From assembly GCA_051294375.1 (NCBI GenBank), contig CM119266.1, positions 21,705,875 through 21,769,874 on the forward strand: 64,000 nt of DNA, in the 5' to 3' direction. The notes under the pieces are model-generated. The model saw only the letters and a program-made list of their open reading frames with translations. It ran no database searches and was not told where the DNA came from. The position numbers and the translations under genes were made by a program. This document shows positions 41,428 through 54,874 of this stretch, piece by piece (the stretch's first letter is position 1; each line of letters opens with the position of its first letter). The DNA is from Paraspadella gotoi. Taxonomy: Eukaryota > Chaetognatha.

Positions 41428-43884
41428 CTAAGAGGGAATTTTCTCCCTTTCATATCCGTCAAAGAGAGCGGCGGTAGCGAGGGAGAAAGAGGGCGAAGTA
41501 AAAGGGTCTTGGAAATGAGAAAAAAATAACCGCTCCGCCTCAATTGGATTTCGGGGCGGATTGGGGGAGGTGAGTGAGACACGAAAATGGAACCGTGTTG
41601 ATCGATGGTCTTTGCGTGGGCATAAACTAGTATTAACTAATGATGTATCGAACTAACGATTAATTGTGAATATTTCTTAACCAAGACTTTTACTTTTTTA
41701 TATCGTACCTTTTATATCTCCGTGGATCGCATTTCATTTTACCCAATATACAATATTTGATTTCACGGCTCCCCTTACTTTTCCCGTCTCCCCGGCGCTC
41801 TACCAGTTGAGTCTTTGGTTCCAATTTTCCTCTCTGTCCCCCGATTTCGTTTTCTTCCCCCCGATTGTCTCCCTCTCTCTTCGCGTCTTCCATTTGTCAT
41901 CGCGGTGCCGACCGTCTACGCCGCCGCAAAACGCCCATTCGAGGATGACAAATTCATTTCGGGCGACGATTTGACGGATTGTCGAGTCTTTGCTTTACAT
42001 TTGGGTTTTTCTTCGAACCTCCAGTAATAAAATTGTAATTGTAATTCCGATTTAAAAAAAAAAAAAAATTCTTAAATAGTTGTTCTTATTCATGAATTAC
42101 CATTTTTTAAAACGAACGGTTTTAACACACGTGAGTTGAAGTTGACATTCACCTCGTTGGGCTTTAATGCTTGAGTGTTGTGGCCATTGAGTTCTCGTTC
42201 ATAAAGTTATACGAAACAGGAGTGTCTGACGACAAGACAACTTTTGTCTGCTGGAGAATGTGACGCCACTTCATTGTAGATGTATCTGATTAAATAGTGG
42301 GATAGGGATATATGTATCAAACCATGTTATGTTAATGGAATTGAAATTAATTAAATAGGAGCGTTTATGGGTTAATATATATTTATGAACAATCCTATAG
42401 CCGTGGGTAATGGAGTAGTTAGAAATAGTGTGTTGAAAAGCGAGAGGCTAAGATAGAGGTTAAGTAGGGGTATTTGAGAAATACGATTTTGGGTGTTGTA
42501 TTTGTTTAGGAAAAAAGACCTTTTTAATTGTACAAAACAAAGCTGAGAAGAAGTTATTTTTGTTATCGCCGGTTCGCCCGTCCGTCTTATTCTTTCCTCC
42601 TCTGCCTTAACTCTTATGAGTCATTGCGATTCTAGCGCTGACGTTTTGACTAGTATAGGGTGCGTCTTTGTATCGTTGTATCAAAGCAATAGGCCGTTAC
42701 TGTTTCGGGGTCCACGGCGTTTCAAATCCATACATTTTTTTTTTTTTTAAACATTTCCGCCCCCATCTCTTCTCTCTTCCTCGAATAATCTACATTTCCC
42801 ATGTATGTGTTTTCACCTTGTTTTATTATCAACCCCAAGGTTATCTTTGTCTTGAATATGAAAATTGTCTTACTTTATCTCTGCTTCTTTCAGTTCGTCG
42901 TTATGCCGCTACAATAACTATTAATGTATGTTTTTATAACCTTTTTTACTATCCGTTTCTTCCGTTTTCTTTCATTTATTCTCTATCTCTCTTTTCCCCT
43001 CCTTCCTTTTCCTCACCCCTAGTCGATATTATTTACTTTGTACATATTATCACCATGTATTTATTCTATCATTTATATCCATAAGCCACTTAAAGCCTAC
43101 CATGCCTACAGGTATAATCCTAGGAGACTCATAAATAAATATAGAGTCTTAAAGGCACATATGCGCTCCAGATGGCTCTGTAGTTACCTGTGTTAGTCGT
43201 TGAATATTTTCTTCCTTGTCACGTACGATGTTTGTGTTTTCTATACGCTGTGTGCTATATTTATGAGAACTATCCTCACTACGAGCTATTTTATAGGTTT
43301 GGCTCTCGGCAAACTTCATATATCTTTGTTTTTATTTCATATTAATAACACCAAGTCTCTGCTCTCTATTATGCAACTACAAATCGCATAAGTTGTTACA
43401 AATGTTGTGCGATAATAGTAGTTAAAATGCCTCTCCCTCAGTATATGGTCTCAGACAATAAACGTTCCGAACATAGGCTTGAATATTACTCTTCTTATTA
43501 GAGCAATAATGCGCCATTTGAGAGTATTATTTGTGCGTGTGAGAGATTTTCTCATCTTCATCAATAAGAACTGCATTTTTACTTAGAGCACAAATATGGC
43601 AACACAAAAAATGAGAAAATCTGAATTAGTGACTATCGGCATCATATTAGTGACACTCGAATTTAATTCCCCCAGCTATTTTGAGTTTCACTCACTTTGA
43701 TTAAAAAAAATGTCTATATCCACGATCTCTTTATAATCTTATTGCAGTTATTATTAATTGTTTTATATACTAACAATTAGAACCATGAAAAAATATTACA
43801 AAATTATAACTTTTTGATAAAATTCTATCCAATAAAAATAGGGAATGACTAGAGCGAGGGAACGCTATCAATAAATATATGAAG

Positions 43885-46800
43885 GAAAAAAAAGTTAATA
43901 GCTCTCTCCAATTGATGTGTAGAATAACTCTAAAATTTCTAATCAATATATCTAATTAATTAACAAAATAGAAAAATATAGCTCAAAAATGTTGCTATAA
44001 ATCATTCTCTCCCTTCTATTCACTCTAGCCTTCAAGGAAGGGATAATAGTCGATATTTGAATGTTGATTAGATGGATGAAACAATAAACGTATTACGAAT
44101 CAATAGATTGGCAACAAAATTTTAAAATAAAATATATTTTTACCTTCATGTATTCCAATTGTACGAAAACAGAAGAATACTAATAGGCGTGCTAATTACA
44201 TGCTTTTTGACGAGCTTTCTTTTGCTCTCTCTGTGATCTAGCGCCCACACTTGGTCTTTATTGTCTTGGCGCAATTGATCTATCCACATTGCTTCCCCCT
44301 TTGTCTCCATCTCCGAGGTGAATCATGTATCATATAAGTGCTATAACTTTCATCTAAAACAAAATTTAGGAATTAGCAAAATATTCAGTGTTTCTCATTT
44401 TAGTTAATTCATACTGTGGTTCTGTAAACCTGTAAGGCTTAGGGAAAAGTAATAAAGGTAATAAACCGAGCGGGACTCGAAGGGGTTACCCGGTGCCAAT
44501 GTTTTCAGGCTTTGTTATTTTATAGTGTTGTTGGGTAACCGCGAATATTTAGATGTTTTTTTTTCCGGAAATAGTTGAAAATATTTCAATTCAATTTTTG
44601 CTTCGGTTAATCTTCACGTATAAATCAGAAAAAAAATGTCGTATAAAAAATCAACTAATTATATATAATAATACTTGCGTTTTATTAAAATTAATATTTA
44701 ATACTAAATGCAATGAAAAATTATTATAACACCTGGCAAAAAGATTAGACCACTGGGTGCGCTGACACTGAGTAGGTAAGACTCATAGATACCGACTGGG
44801 GAGTGGGCTCCAGTGGGCTGTGGGCACTGGACAGATTAGAGTTTCGGCTCCGAGCCGCTGTTTCTTGAGGCGAAAGACAATAGAGTTTCGGTGAAAATGG
44901 AATTCCCGTTCGTTGTTCTGTCAACGTTTGGTCGGCTCGCACTGTTTGCGTTAAGGTGTTGTTTAGCGTTCTGATGCTGAAAACAAAATAAATGCGGAGA
45001 GTACGTTTGTAAACAAGAAAACAGAAGCGCCTTCTCATTAATAAACAATTGTTTCACACTAAAATATTTGTATGTCCAAATTAGTATTCACGTCAACGTA
45101 GCCTATGTTTTTAAGGTTACATATGTTATAAATCACTCAACGCAAATTGCCACGTCTGAGTGTCATTATTTGCTTCCAAATCAATTATAAATTATCTATT
45201 CTTTTCGGTATATTTTTTTTAAATTGTAATGAAAATTTTATAAAAAAATTCAAATTGATTTGCTCTCCAGCTTTATCATCCTGGTTTATATCAGCTGTGG
45301 GCAAAAAGAGAAAAGTTTATACAGGGAAATTTCAGTTTCAAATGCAAATTAATATTAAAGAGAGTGAATCTTAAGGAATGGATAAAACTTTCCTTTATAA
45401 TGTGTGTTTGCCTCTTTGAAAGGATAAAGGTGTGAGAGATCTTATATCATATTTTATTATGATATTGGGAATTATTTGGTTAAGATTTTGTTTTTTTTTT
45501 TGCTTTTACCCTTCAACGATGTAAAGTTTGCGTTTGGTGATCCTTTAATTAATGCCTGAGCCTTTGTATAATTAAAACAACGAAATTCGTATAAAACACC
45601 TGAATTGGATGAAAAGTTGGAACGAGGAAGGCATCCTCAAGAGTTTACCTGTAAAGGTAGTTCGGAAAGCGGGACCACACGTCGTCGATCCATCTTGACG
45701 GAGATGGAATTTTGTCAAACCACATCTTAATTAATAAACAGTTATAAAATAAGCCCGTGAGGCGCTTAACAACGCCGATCGAGAGGCTTTCATTTCTTTG
45801 TTTTTAATTGCGCCGAGAGTACCGCGGAGAAACTCTATTAAGTAACTTTTCGGATCGGTCTGTCGTCGTGTGGTATGGTCCGTCTCGGTCGGTCTGTCCC
45901 ACTTACATAAAAATGCTATATTTGTTAGTTGCTCATTTGTTAAGACAGGTAAACCTGAAATCTACAGTGACTGCTAGCGCGCTTCAGGAAATCGCGAAAC
46001 TAAAGGAAAAAGAGACGGAATTTCGATGCATAAATAAATACAAGGGCTAAGGAAAGTTTTTTATTGTCATCATATCAGTATGTCATGTCATACACATAAA
46101 AATAAAGCACTACGCGACGCAACACATTGGACATCAACCGTTCTTGTTTAGATCTGTAAGAGTGGAAAAAAACATATATAAGGATCAATGATCGGTAAAA
46201 TAACTATTCCTCTACTTTAGGATGGTCTGGTCGAATGAAAGAATTAATCCGACAGAAATTGTGATCCATTTCCATTAAGTTCTTCTCTTTCCTTCGTAGT
46301 TTAAATAGAACACGAGGTGTATGTTTCTTGCATGATTGTGTGCGCGGCGGCACGCTGTGCTTGGCGGCGAAACAGAGAAATATGCGAGCTGCTTTACAAA
46401 AACGAATTGTTTCTCAGAGGTTTAGCTTTAAAAATAAGTAAACAAACGCAAAAAAAGAAGCCGTGAAAACGAGCAGAGCATCGGCAAAAATACCCTGGAA
46501 AAAATTTATTTTTCTCTTCTTCTTACGGGTTTGCGAGGCATCTCTTCTCTCTCTCCATCTCTCTCATCTGTCTCTCTCCTCTCTCTCTCTCTCATCTCCT
46601 CTCATCATAAAATGAATCTAATCCTATTTCCTCAGCTTCTTCCTTTTAACCGTCTCCATCCTGATAACAAGTGGTTTTGCTCTACTTCAAGCCAGGAAAC
46701 CTTTTCAAGGTTGTCAGTCTCTTTCTCGCTCACCTCTCTCTCTCTCTCCGTCTCCTCTTCTCTCGTCTCTCGCTCTCTCTCTCTCGTCTCTCTCTCTCTC

Positions 46801-46985
46801 TCTCTCTTCTCTGTGTTGTCCAAAATCTCGCTCATTATCCGAATGCATTTAAAAGGACGCCGGGGGTTGAGGTTTCGAGCCCAAACAAAAAGTCGCACCT
46901 TTTACGGGTTTGGAACCCGGGGAACCGCGTCCTCGTTTTTCCTTTCCGTATTTTTAAGTCGTTAGAGGGGGAAAGAAGTAAAAAC
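43885..46985 (+). repeat. First copy of a ~3-kb segmental duplication
   Basis: This segment recurs collinearly at about 55325-58176. Anchors: the ccggaaatagttgaaaat word near 44563, the tgcgccgagagtacc word near 45809, and the cgccgggggttgaggtttcg word near 46858. No coding gene is convincing. Both copies contain short B-box-like words but no full tRNA. This copy appears to be the cleaner sequence. Confidence 0.85.
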
Positions 46986-48837
46986 TAATTGATGATATAT
47001 ATGTGAGTGGGAGTCTTTATCTATACGCCTGTTCGATCATCGCGCCAGGCATGGCGAAGGGATTTAGACGCCTCAGAGAAGATAGAGTAGACAATATAGA
47101 AAGAAAGAGGATGAATGAAGATAGAATAGAAGAATAGAATCTTTAGTTTTTATTTTTGTTTGCGACCTGGCTTCATTGCAATGCGGATAGAATTTTTGCC
47201 CGTTTCCTCCTTTCATATTGGTAATCGCAAAGGATCAAGTCGTGAGGGATTCTCTTGATGTCTTCTCTTTCTCTGCTTCTCTGCCAGCTCCTTCCTTGGC
47301 AAGGACTTTTTTTTGCACTTGACCAGCACGCCTAGTCCGAATGTATAGGGAATCATGCGAGCAGACACGCACGCCGAAAGCACGCACTAGCACGTATACG
47401 GTTTCAGTTTTCGCGTGAAAAAAAAAATCATTGTCGTGCGGCCGTCTCATCTTGGTTGCCCTAATAGCAGAGGTCACTTGGACACTGCTCTGCAGTGTTG
47501 AGGAGAGAGAGAGAGAGAGAGAGTCACAGTTTTTTTCGCTCTGGCCGAAAGATATCTTTCCAGTTCGAACATAAAATGGGGCTGCAAGTCGTTTCGAACT
47601 AGACGTATTTAGAATCAAATTTGGTATCGTTGGAAACAGAAATGCGAAATTATGCGAAAATCCAAAATTTCCATGTTAAATCCGGACGACAACGCGTTCA
47701 AAAGTTAGTCGGCAAAAAAAAGAGAGACCTTTGTCGAAGAAACGCCTGTCTCGCGCGGATCAACTGCGCTATTAAAGCGATCCGTTTTGGCTTCTACAAA
47801 GGAGAAGTACTACGGTAGTTCAAATTCCATTAGACGGCCGAAGTTTAGCCTAAGCCTCGTAATGCGTGATCCGGGCCTCATAAGAATTAATTTTATACTA
47901 AGAATGCCTCGGACGAAGGAAGTATATACATCTAGATGTCAACGGAAATAGAGGGGAAGATAATTTTATTTTTATATTAAATTTATGCATAAAAGTAAAA
48001 CTAAGAAAACAGTATGTCAGAAAAATTAATAGCCGAAGAAAAGACTAAATTTAAGTAATGAAATGCATGGAGGAACGATTTCAATCTACCTGTAGAAGAC
48101 GAAAATAGTAATAATAAAAAGTAAAGAGGTGAAGAATTGTGACGATGTAAAGAGGAAGTAGCAAAGAAGTTGAGACGAGCACACTCCCTGATCCACTTTA
48201 TCATCGCGCGACCAACTTGACCTTACGGTCTCCTCGGCCTATTGTTGTCCGGTCAATCTAAGGTCATTGTCAAAGCTGGGCAAAGGGTGATCGTGTGGAT
48301 TGACTGGCAATTGGAGAAAGAGATGAATGAGTTAACAAAACTTAAAATGCCCCAAGCATAAGCTCTTGAGGGCAATACTTGTAATAGTTTTAAAGAAAAC
48401 GTTTTGATGGCCGCAACGAGCGGTCTTAGGGCCGGATTAACATAGAAATAAACTGGTTAATACTAGTTGAAAGGAGCAAAAGGTCGATGATATACATCCG
48501 AAGACTAAGAACAGGAGGACGCATAAAAAAGACATCATTAAGAAACATAACAGGAACATATAGGAATTAACCGCAGGACGCTACCGACACTATGCAAGCA
48601 ACAGGAAACAATCATATAGCTGACTACCGTAGTAGACAAGAAACACAGATCCGCGATATTGAAGCGGCCGTGATTAGTATGTGCACCTAACTGTTGTGTC
48701 GACCCGGTGACAACACAACGTCATATCGACGGGCCATGCCGAGCACGCGGCCTTCCAGCACTGTCCAGCTTATCTCTCTCCTGTTTCTCTCTGTTCCTCT
48801 GCTGTTCTCTCTCTGTCTCTCTCTCTCTCTCTGTACG

Positions 48838-48990
48838 CTGATCTCAATGCCTGATCGTTCGTTTTTTGAAAAATTCTGATTATTTTTTTCCTTCTAAAAT
48901 TTTTATTATCGCCATTTATTCCGCGCCTTCTTTCTCAATACAAAATCCCAAATTTACTCTGAGATTTTCGTGGAATTTTTTTAAGAAAAT
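48838..48990 (+). repeat. Dispersed repeat unit, copy 1
   Basis: Contains gatcgttcgttttttgaaaa, then a tattatcgccatttatt word, then tacaaaatcccaaatttac. The same series recurs at 50025-50165 in the same orientation and at about 53693-53815 in reverse orientation. A shorter inverted copy lies near 54560-54620. Confidence 0.8.
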
Positions 48991-49444
48991 GTGAAGAAAA
49001 ATCTTACTTTGACCTGGACTTCGTGCCGTTTGCAGGGCACGAGTAACCAATGTCGAGGAACAGTGACGCTAATAACTCGTTACACGAAACGTACGATGTA
49101 TAAAAAATTCAACTTGACCGAGATCACGCCCGATATAAACGAAAGTGACCTACATATCTGCTTATCGTTGGCGGGAAAACTTCTCTCTCCGCTCTCCTCG
49201 TCCTCCTCTCCCCTCCCTTCGCCGGCTCCTCTCTCCTGCTCTCACGGACTACGACGACACTGCGTGGGATGCGGGAAGATCGTATGCTTAGCGTGTCGCG
49301 CAGGGCCGGAGCGTCGTATGTCACTAGTCTGGGTGCCAGTGGAACCCGGGGCTCCCTCGGAATATGACCCATCCCATAAAGGCCCTACCGTTCCTCCGTA
49401 GATCCAGGCGTCCCGCCTCGGGCGCTGTCTTCGCCGCGTCTCCG

Positions 49445-49915
49445 TCTCTCTCTCTCTATTTTTTTTTACAAAAAAAATTATTCACCTTTTTTTCTTTCAC
49501 CACACGTCACAAGGCGGACGAGGTAAATGTGTAAAACGAGTTCCGGCTCTCTCTCTCCTTATTCTAAGTCATCACTTTCTCTCTATTCTGTTCCATCTCT
49601 CCTCTCTTCTCTCTCGCTCTCCTTCTCTCTATCTGTCTCTCTCTCTTCTCTCTCTCTCTTTCTATCCTTTTTTTTTACAAAAATAATTGTTTTAGTCACT
49701 TTTTTTTCACCCAACCGTCCACTAGGCGACGAAGTAAATTAATCATCGAGTTTCGGCTCGTCTCTCTCTCTCTTCTCTCTCTCTCGTAATCTCTTTCTCT
49801 CTCCTATCTCTCCTTCTTCTATCTCTTTTTTTTACAACCAATAATTTTTTAGTCACTTTTTTCACCACCGTCACTAGCGCACCGATGTAAACGAGTAAAC
49901 GAGTTCCGGCTCTGC
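49445..49915 (+). repeat. Three tandem copies of a ~155-bp unit
   Basis: Each unit has a CT-rich run, a T-run followed by acaa, a ttagtcacttttttcacc-like word, gtcac, a gcgacgaggtaaa-like word and a final gagttccggctct. The copies differ mainly by short indels. Confidence 0.75.
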
Positions 49916-50024
49916 AGCGGTACGAGGATGTTCAGCTTCTTCTTTTCTCTCTCTCTCTCTCTCTCTGTCTTTCTGTCCTTCTGTCCTCTCTCTCTTCTTT
50001 CTGTCCTCTCTCTCTGATGTACGA

Positions 50025-50165
50025 TCGTTCGTTTTTTGAAAAATTCTATTATCTTTTTATTTTGCTTCCAAAAACTTATTATCGCCATTTATTTTTTCTT
50101 TTCAAATACAAAATCCCAAATTTACATCCGAGATTTTCGTGTGATTCATCTTAGAAAAAGGGAGA
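50025..50165 (+). repeat. Dispersed repeat unit, copy 2
   Basis: Same word series as 48838-48990, separated from it by the tandem block, with small indels. Confidence 0.8.
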
Positions 50166-50310
50166 ATAACTTTTAATGCAAGCAAGTCACAGTATACCTG
50201 CTATAGTCCGGCAATTATGCGCGATTATTTTAATTGTACTGTATGGTCCTCTCTCTCTCCCCATCTTCTACACAAATCTCTCTATATAATTTCAACAAAC
50301 TAAATTGACG

Positions 50311-50350
50311 CTGAAGAAGGCTTGGTAAAAAGCCGAAAACATGTACGTTT
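50311..50350 (+). ncRNA. Degenerate hammerhead-like motif
   Basis: CTGAAGA, A, stem II GGCTT/AAGCC with a short loop, GAAAACATGTACG. Compared with 23828 the core G-A-U-G-A is changed and the cleavage triplet is GTA with an extra A. It keeps the same order, the extra A before stem II and an A/T-rich TAAAT-containing flank, so it is probably a related but decayed element end. Confidence 0.4.
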
Positions 50351-52849
50351 TCATCTTGAAAATAAATTGGTTTGCCACTTATTTAAACTCTCTCTAATCT
50401 CTAATCACAACGAAAGACGGATTACATAAACACAATGCACTTACATCAAATAATATTTTGAGAATATAATATCAAGATAGAAGGCTCACCCTACCGCTGA
50501 ACTCTCTCTCCCCCGGGGCCTTCTCTTCCCCCTCTCAACGCCTCTCCTCCCCTATCGTCCTCCTCTTCATTCCCGGAGTTTCACGGATAGAGATCTTGGA
50601 GATCGGAACAGACTCTCTCAACTTCTCCTCTCGGTCTCGGGGTCCTGCAAACCTTCCTTCCTTTCTTCCCTTTTATGTTATCCCTTGTTCCCTTTGTGTA
50701 TAGCCACTTACCTATATACCATATATTTCCTTACCCTTCCTTACCTCTATTTACCGCTGACTGAGCCGACTAGTGAGAACCCTACCTTTAGCTAGATACC
50801 CATCTTCCCAGAATATATATGCCAAATATGTGGACATAAACATCTCGTCGTAATCCGTCGATCTATTTACCTTTTGTAAATAATACATCAAATGACATCA
50901 AATACTACATTTATCTTCAAATTAAATTTTTACATTGAAAACTTTTTATTCTATTTTGTTGTTAACAAAAAAATAAATCTCTTTATCTCTCTTTCTTTCC
51001 CTTTAGAAACGAACAACGCAAATTAAATAAAACCGAATGAATGAAAAAAAAATTAATAAAAAATTATTATAAAAATTTAAGAATTAACAATAGAAAGGAG
51101 GGAATCGTCTTAAAAGGACATTAGGCTAACTAAAAATATCCTTCAATGATGATATACTTTCTTAATAAACGGAAAAAAATATTTATAATCATTAAATCTT
51201 TTGATCAATAGCTCAATCAATAAACATTCAATCAATAAACTAATATTCAATATTTTTTATTTATAATTATGGTCCATGGTTTATGAAAGATAACAACTAG
51301 AAACAATGAGAGAACGAGAAAGCGAAAGAGAGAAAGAGAAAAGAGAGAACGAGAAACTTAAATATAAAATTTAGAATTAAGTTGTACTTTTTTTATATTT
51401 GTATTTATGCTTAGGCAATAGAAAAACTTAGTATGCAAGATTAGCTTGATAAGCTTAATTATCATGGGGTAATTCAAGATACGTTTGCCTCAAACAATTT
51501 TTCTTTTACTAACCTATAATGTGTTTGTTTTGAAAATATTGTATTCTTAAATCATAAAGTTGAATTAATAAAATTAAAATGTTTAGTTTTTAACGTTTAA
51601 GCGAAATTTCCTGAAAAATTAACGGGTTAACGAACTCTGTCACAAACCACGACAAAAGCAATGACGTACGATGAGAATTGAAATGATATGATGAAATCGT
51701 TGAAATTTTGTCCCCGAATTTTTTTTTTCTTTGCATATGAGTTTTTACGCTTTTTTTTACTTTTTTCACTTCTTATTTTTTTTTCTTTTATTTTACATTA
51801 ATAAGTGTTAATGTTGTTTTTGTGCTCGTTTGGTGGCGAGTCGGACTAGGATACACGTGGCGTCCGCGACAATATCTGCTTCCGCGTTATTAACTTTTTG
51901 CGTTATCAGTCCGCGAACCGTTCCGAGTGATTTTCCCTACGCTTCTTCTCTTTTGGTGACTTTTGAACATTGGTTACATAAATCAATCGTGTATTTGTTT
52001 GTTGTAATAGTCCGTTGAGAGCTGCTAAGTTGTAAATCATGATAGCTTCGTCGGAGGTATTCTCTCTCCCTTCTACTCTCTCTCGTCTTCTCTCTCTCTC
52101 TTCTTCTTCTCCTCCTCTCTGCTCCTTACCTCTCTCTCTCCTTTCCTCCCTCCACACAGGACACGATTACTGAGATCAAACCAAAGAGGAGAATGCTGTT
52201 TCCCACTGGCTCACCACCGTTTATCCCGAAATGGACGAGATCAGCTCAATTGGACACCTTTCACCAAGATGGTTCACGCTGGTGGGCTGAATGGCAAAGG
52301 GCGGAAAACAGTAAGACTGTTCGCCCGTCTTTTCCGGAAAGCGGCCCATTGCAAGCTTAATTTCATGTATTAAATTGACTTTAAGGGGACCCAGTGATCG
52401 GGGGGGGTAAAAAGCTGAAAGCAATAACGGTTCTGGTCCCTAAAGCTACGATGGTTCAGATTAAATGATTCTTTTTCCCTTGGTATAAAAGGGAAAACTG
52501 GTCCAAAAATTCGATTTCTGGTCAGCTCCGCTGATTTGTTGTTGAAAATTCGGTTATGAGCAAATCTTTTCTCCGTGTTTATAGATTTTTCTCAGAAAGA
52601 ACGGTAAAGACATTGTTTTAAATTGTTTCTTTGTTTTCATTAATCGTTAATTATTGTCGCTGGTGGGCAATAAAGCAGCTTCACACTGAAGTTAGAAGAA
52701 AGTGTCAATCCAAACTTTTTCTGCGTCTTGTTCGGCGTAAGGGAATCATAATCTCAGGGTGGTAGTGTAAGCAATGGCTTTCCGTGAGTTTTTCTGAGCC
52801 ACTGTAGGGTTGATTGATTGATTGATTGGTTGACTTAGTTGTCAAGCCT

Positions 52850-54180
52850 GCAAATAAGTCTAAGGCCAAGATCAAGATCGATGAAAACGAAGACGCATGG
52901 CAAAGACGATGACTACAACAAACGTCGAGAAGACAACGAAATTCAACAACGAACTGAACGAGAAGACGACGAAGAAGACAGGAAAACGAGACGAAAGCGA
53001 CAACGACAACGACAAAGAACAGATAAAACGACGACTGAGACGAGACGAAAGGAAACGATGAAGAACGTACGACGAAAACAATGTCGAAGACGACGATGAA
53101 AACGCGGATGAAGACGAACAACACGACAACGGAAACACGGATGAAAGACGACGACGAAAACGACAAAGAAACGTCAAAGAAAACGGACACGAAAACGACG
53201 AGGGTGAAAGACGACGGATGAAAACGATGAAAACGACGATGAAGACCGACAAAAAACGCACACGACGAAAACTGACGAATGAAGACGACGACGAAAACGA
53301 ACAAAGAAAAGAAGCGACAACGAAAACGACAACGAAAACGACCAGAAAATGACAAAGAAAACGAAAAAACGACGACACGACGATGAACAGACCAAACGAC
53401 CGAAAACAATGAAGACGACGACGAAAACGATGAAAAGACGCCCGAAAGACAACGACGGAGACGAAAACGCATCAAAGACTACGACTAGACGAGGAAAACG
53501 ACAACTAAAAGAACTGAAAAAGACAAGAAGACGATGAAACGAAGAAACATCGACGAACGAAAACGATGGTAAAACAAAGCAAAGAAACCCACAAACGGAG
53601 AGAGACAGAGAGACGGAGAAAGCGTAACCATTTCTGCGTATGAAGTTTATTGCTATCACTTTTTCTAAATACAATCCACCGAAAATCTCGGACGTAAATT
53701 TGGGATTTTGTATTGAGAAACAAACGTGGAATAAATGGCATAAAAATTAAGGCAGAATTTTTTAAAAAAACGAACGATCACCCGCAAGAGATTGTACAGA
53801 GAAAGAGAGAGGAGAGAGTGAGAAGCTATACACACCCATTTTCGTCGCCTTTCTTGTCGTCTTCTTCCTTCTTCAATCGTCATTTTCATCTTCATTTTCC
53901 TCGTCGGTCTTCGACATCGTTGTCCGTCATTCTTCTTCATCATTTTCGTCGTCCAGTCGTTGTCATTGTCTCTTCCGTCGTTTCTGTCGTCTTCTTTCGC
54001 TTGTCCTTCGTCGTCGAAATATTTGTCGTCGTTTTCGTCGTCTTCTTTTGTTTGTCTTCCTTCATCGTCAGTTTTGTCCTTCCTCTTCGTCGTCAATTTT
54101 TTTTGTTGTCTTCCGTCGTCATTTTTCGCGTGCTCTTCGTCGCATTTTTCGCCTTCGTCCTCTGTGCATATTCATCAATC
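52850..54180. repeat. Degenerate GAC/GAA-triplet domain facing its inverted complement
   Basis: Positions 52850-53590 are purine-rich, built from gacgacgaaaac-like triplets. Positions 53840-54180 are their complement (gtcgtcttc-like). A spacer of about 250 bp between them carries an inverted copy of the dispersed unit. The long Arg/Thr-rich and Ser/Phe/Val-rich frames are repeat artefacts. Confidence 0.75.
53693..53815 (-). repeat. Dispersed repeat unit, inverted copy
   Basis: The reverse complement contains the gatcgttcgtttttt-like, tgccatttattcc-like and aatacaaaatcccaaattta words of the unit at 48838. It lies at the centre of the inverted triplet domain. Confidence 0.75.
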
Positions 54181-54849
54181 TATGGCCAGTCGTTTTAAAA
54201 TCGTTTTCCTCCTTGTTGTTGTCGGTCGGTTTCCTTACTAACCAAGTCAATCAAATCGCGAAACATTTGCAGAGTTTTTTGCAGATTTAGCCAGTTCGGA
54301 ACACTTTTTAAACTGATGTCACTGATTTCCTTACAAGAAAGGAAAAAAAAAGTAACTAAAAAGTTTTTTGGGTAAAAAATAAAGAGAGAGAGAAAGAAAG
54401 AAAAGCAGAGGAGAGACACAGGAGAGAGACAGAGAGAGAAGAAGAGACGTGGAGAGAGAGGGAGGAGAGAGGTGAGAGAGAGAGAGAAAGCTTGAAACTC
54501 GTTTTTTTAAACGATTCAGAAAAAGGCAGCGCCTGATATATTTTTTTTTAAGAAGAACAACAAATCATAATTTTTCAAAAAACCGAACGATCCGCAAGAG
54601 ATCGTACAGAGAGAGACAGCACAGAGAGAGAACGGAAGAGAGAAAGAGCAAAGGAGAGGAGAGGAGCAGAGAGAGAGAGGAGAGAGAGAGAGCCAGAACT
54701 CCTTTTTAAACGATTCGAAAAGGCAGCGCCTGAATAAAAAATGAAAAAAATATATTTAAATTTAAAAGAAAATAGGAGAGGGAAGGGAACCCGGGTTTTT
54801 CATCCCCCGTGTAATCCCCGCAAGATTTTTATGAGGTTTTTTTATCCCT

Positions 54850-54874
54850 NNNNNNNNNNNNNNNNNNNNNNNNN
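54850..54874. other. Assembly gap (25 N)
   Basis: A run of N flanked by unusually indel-rich repeat sequence. Confidence 1.

Larger units (their letters stand above)
36543..43880. other. Gene-free region rich in simple repeats
   Basis: I find no multi-exon gene on either strand. The sequence holds a CTTT-type microsatellite (37705-37835), several (CT)n and (GA)n tracts and many TCG/ACG-rich stretches (about 38,350-39,430) that produce spurious long frames. Some ORFs of 90-140 codons exist (for example 40102-40440 and 42668-43084) but none shows a domain or splice context. Confidence 0.5.

Noticed and set aside
48991-49401. 136-codon ORF containing a short Cys-rich stretch (CVGCGKIVCLAC)
   Set aside because: The Cys pattern hints at a zinc ribbon, but the rest is low complexity, the region is repeat-rich and indel-prone, and no in-phase exons flank it.
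52705-53475. 256-codon Ser/Phe/Val-rich ORF on the minus strand
   Set aside because: Produced by degenerate triplet repeats; all frames are open there and none shows a domain.
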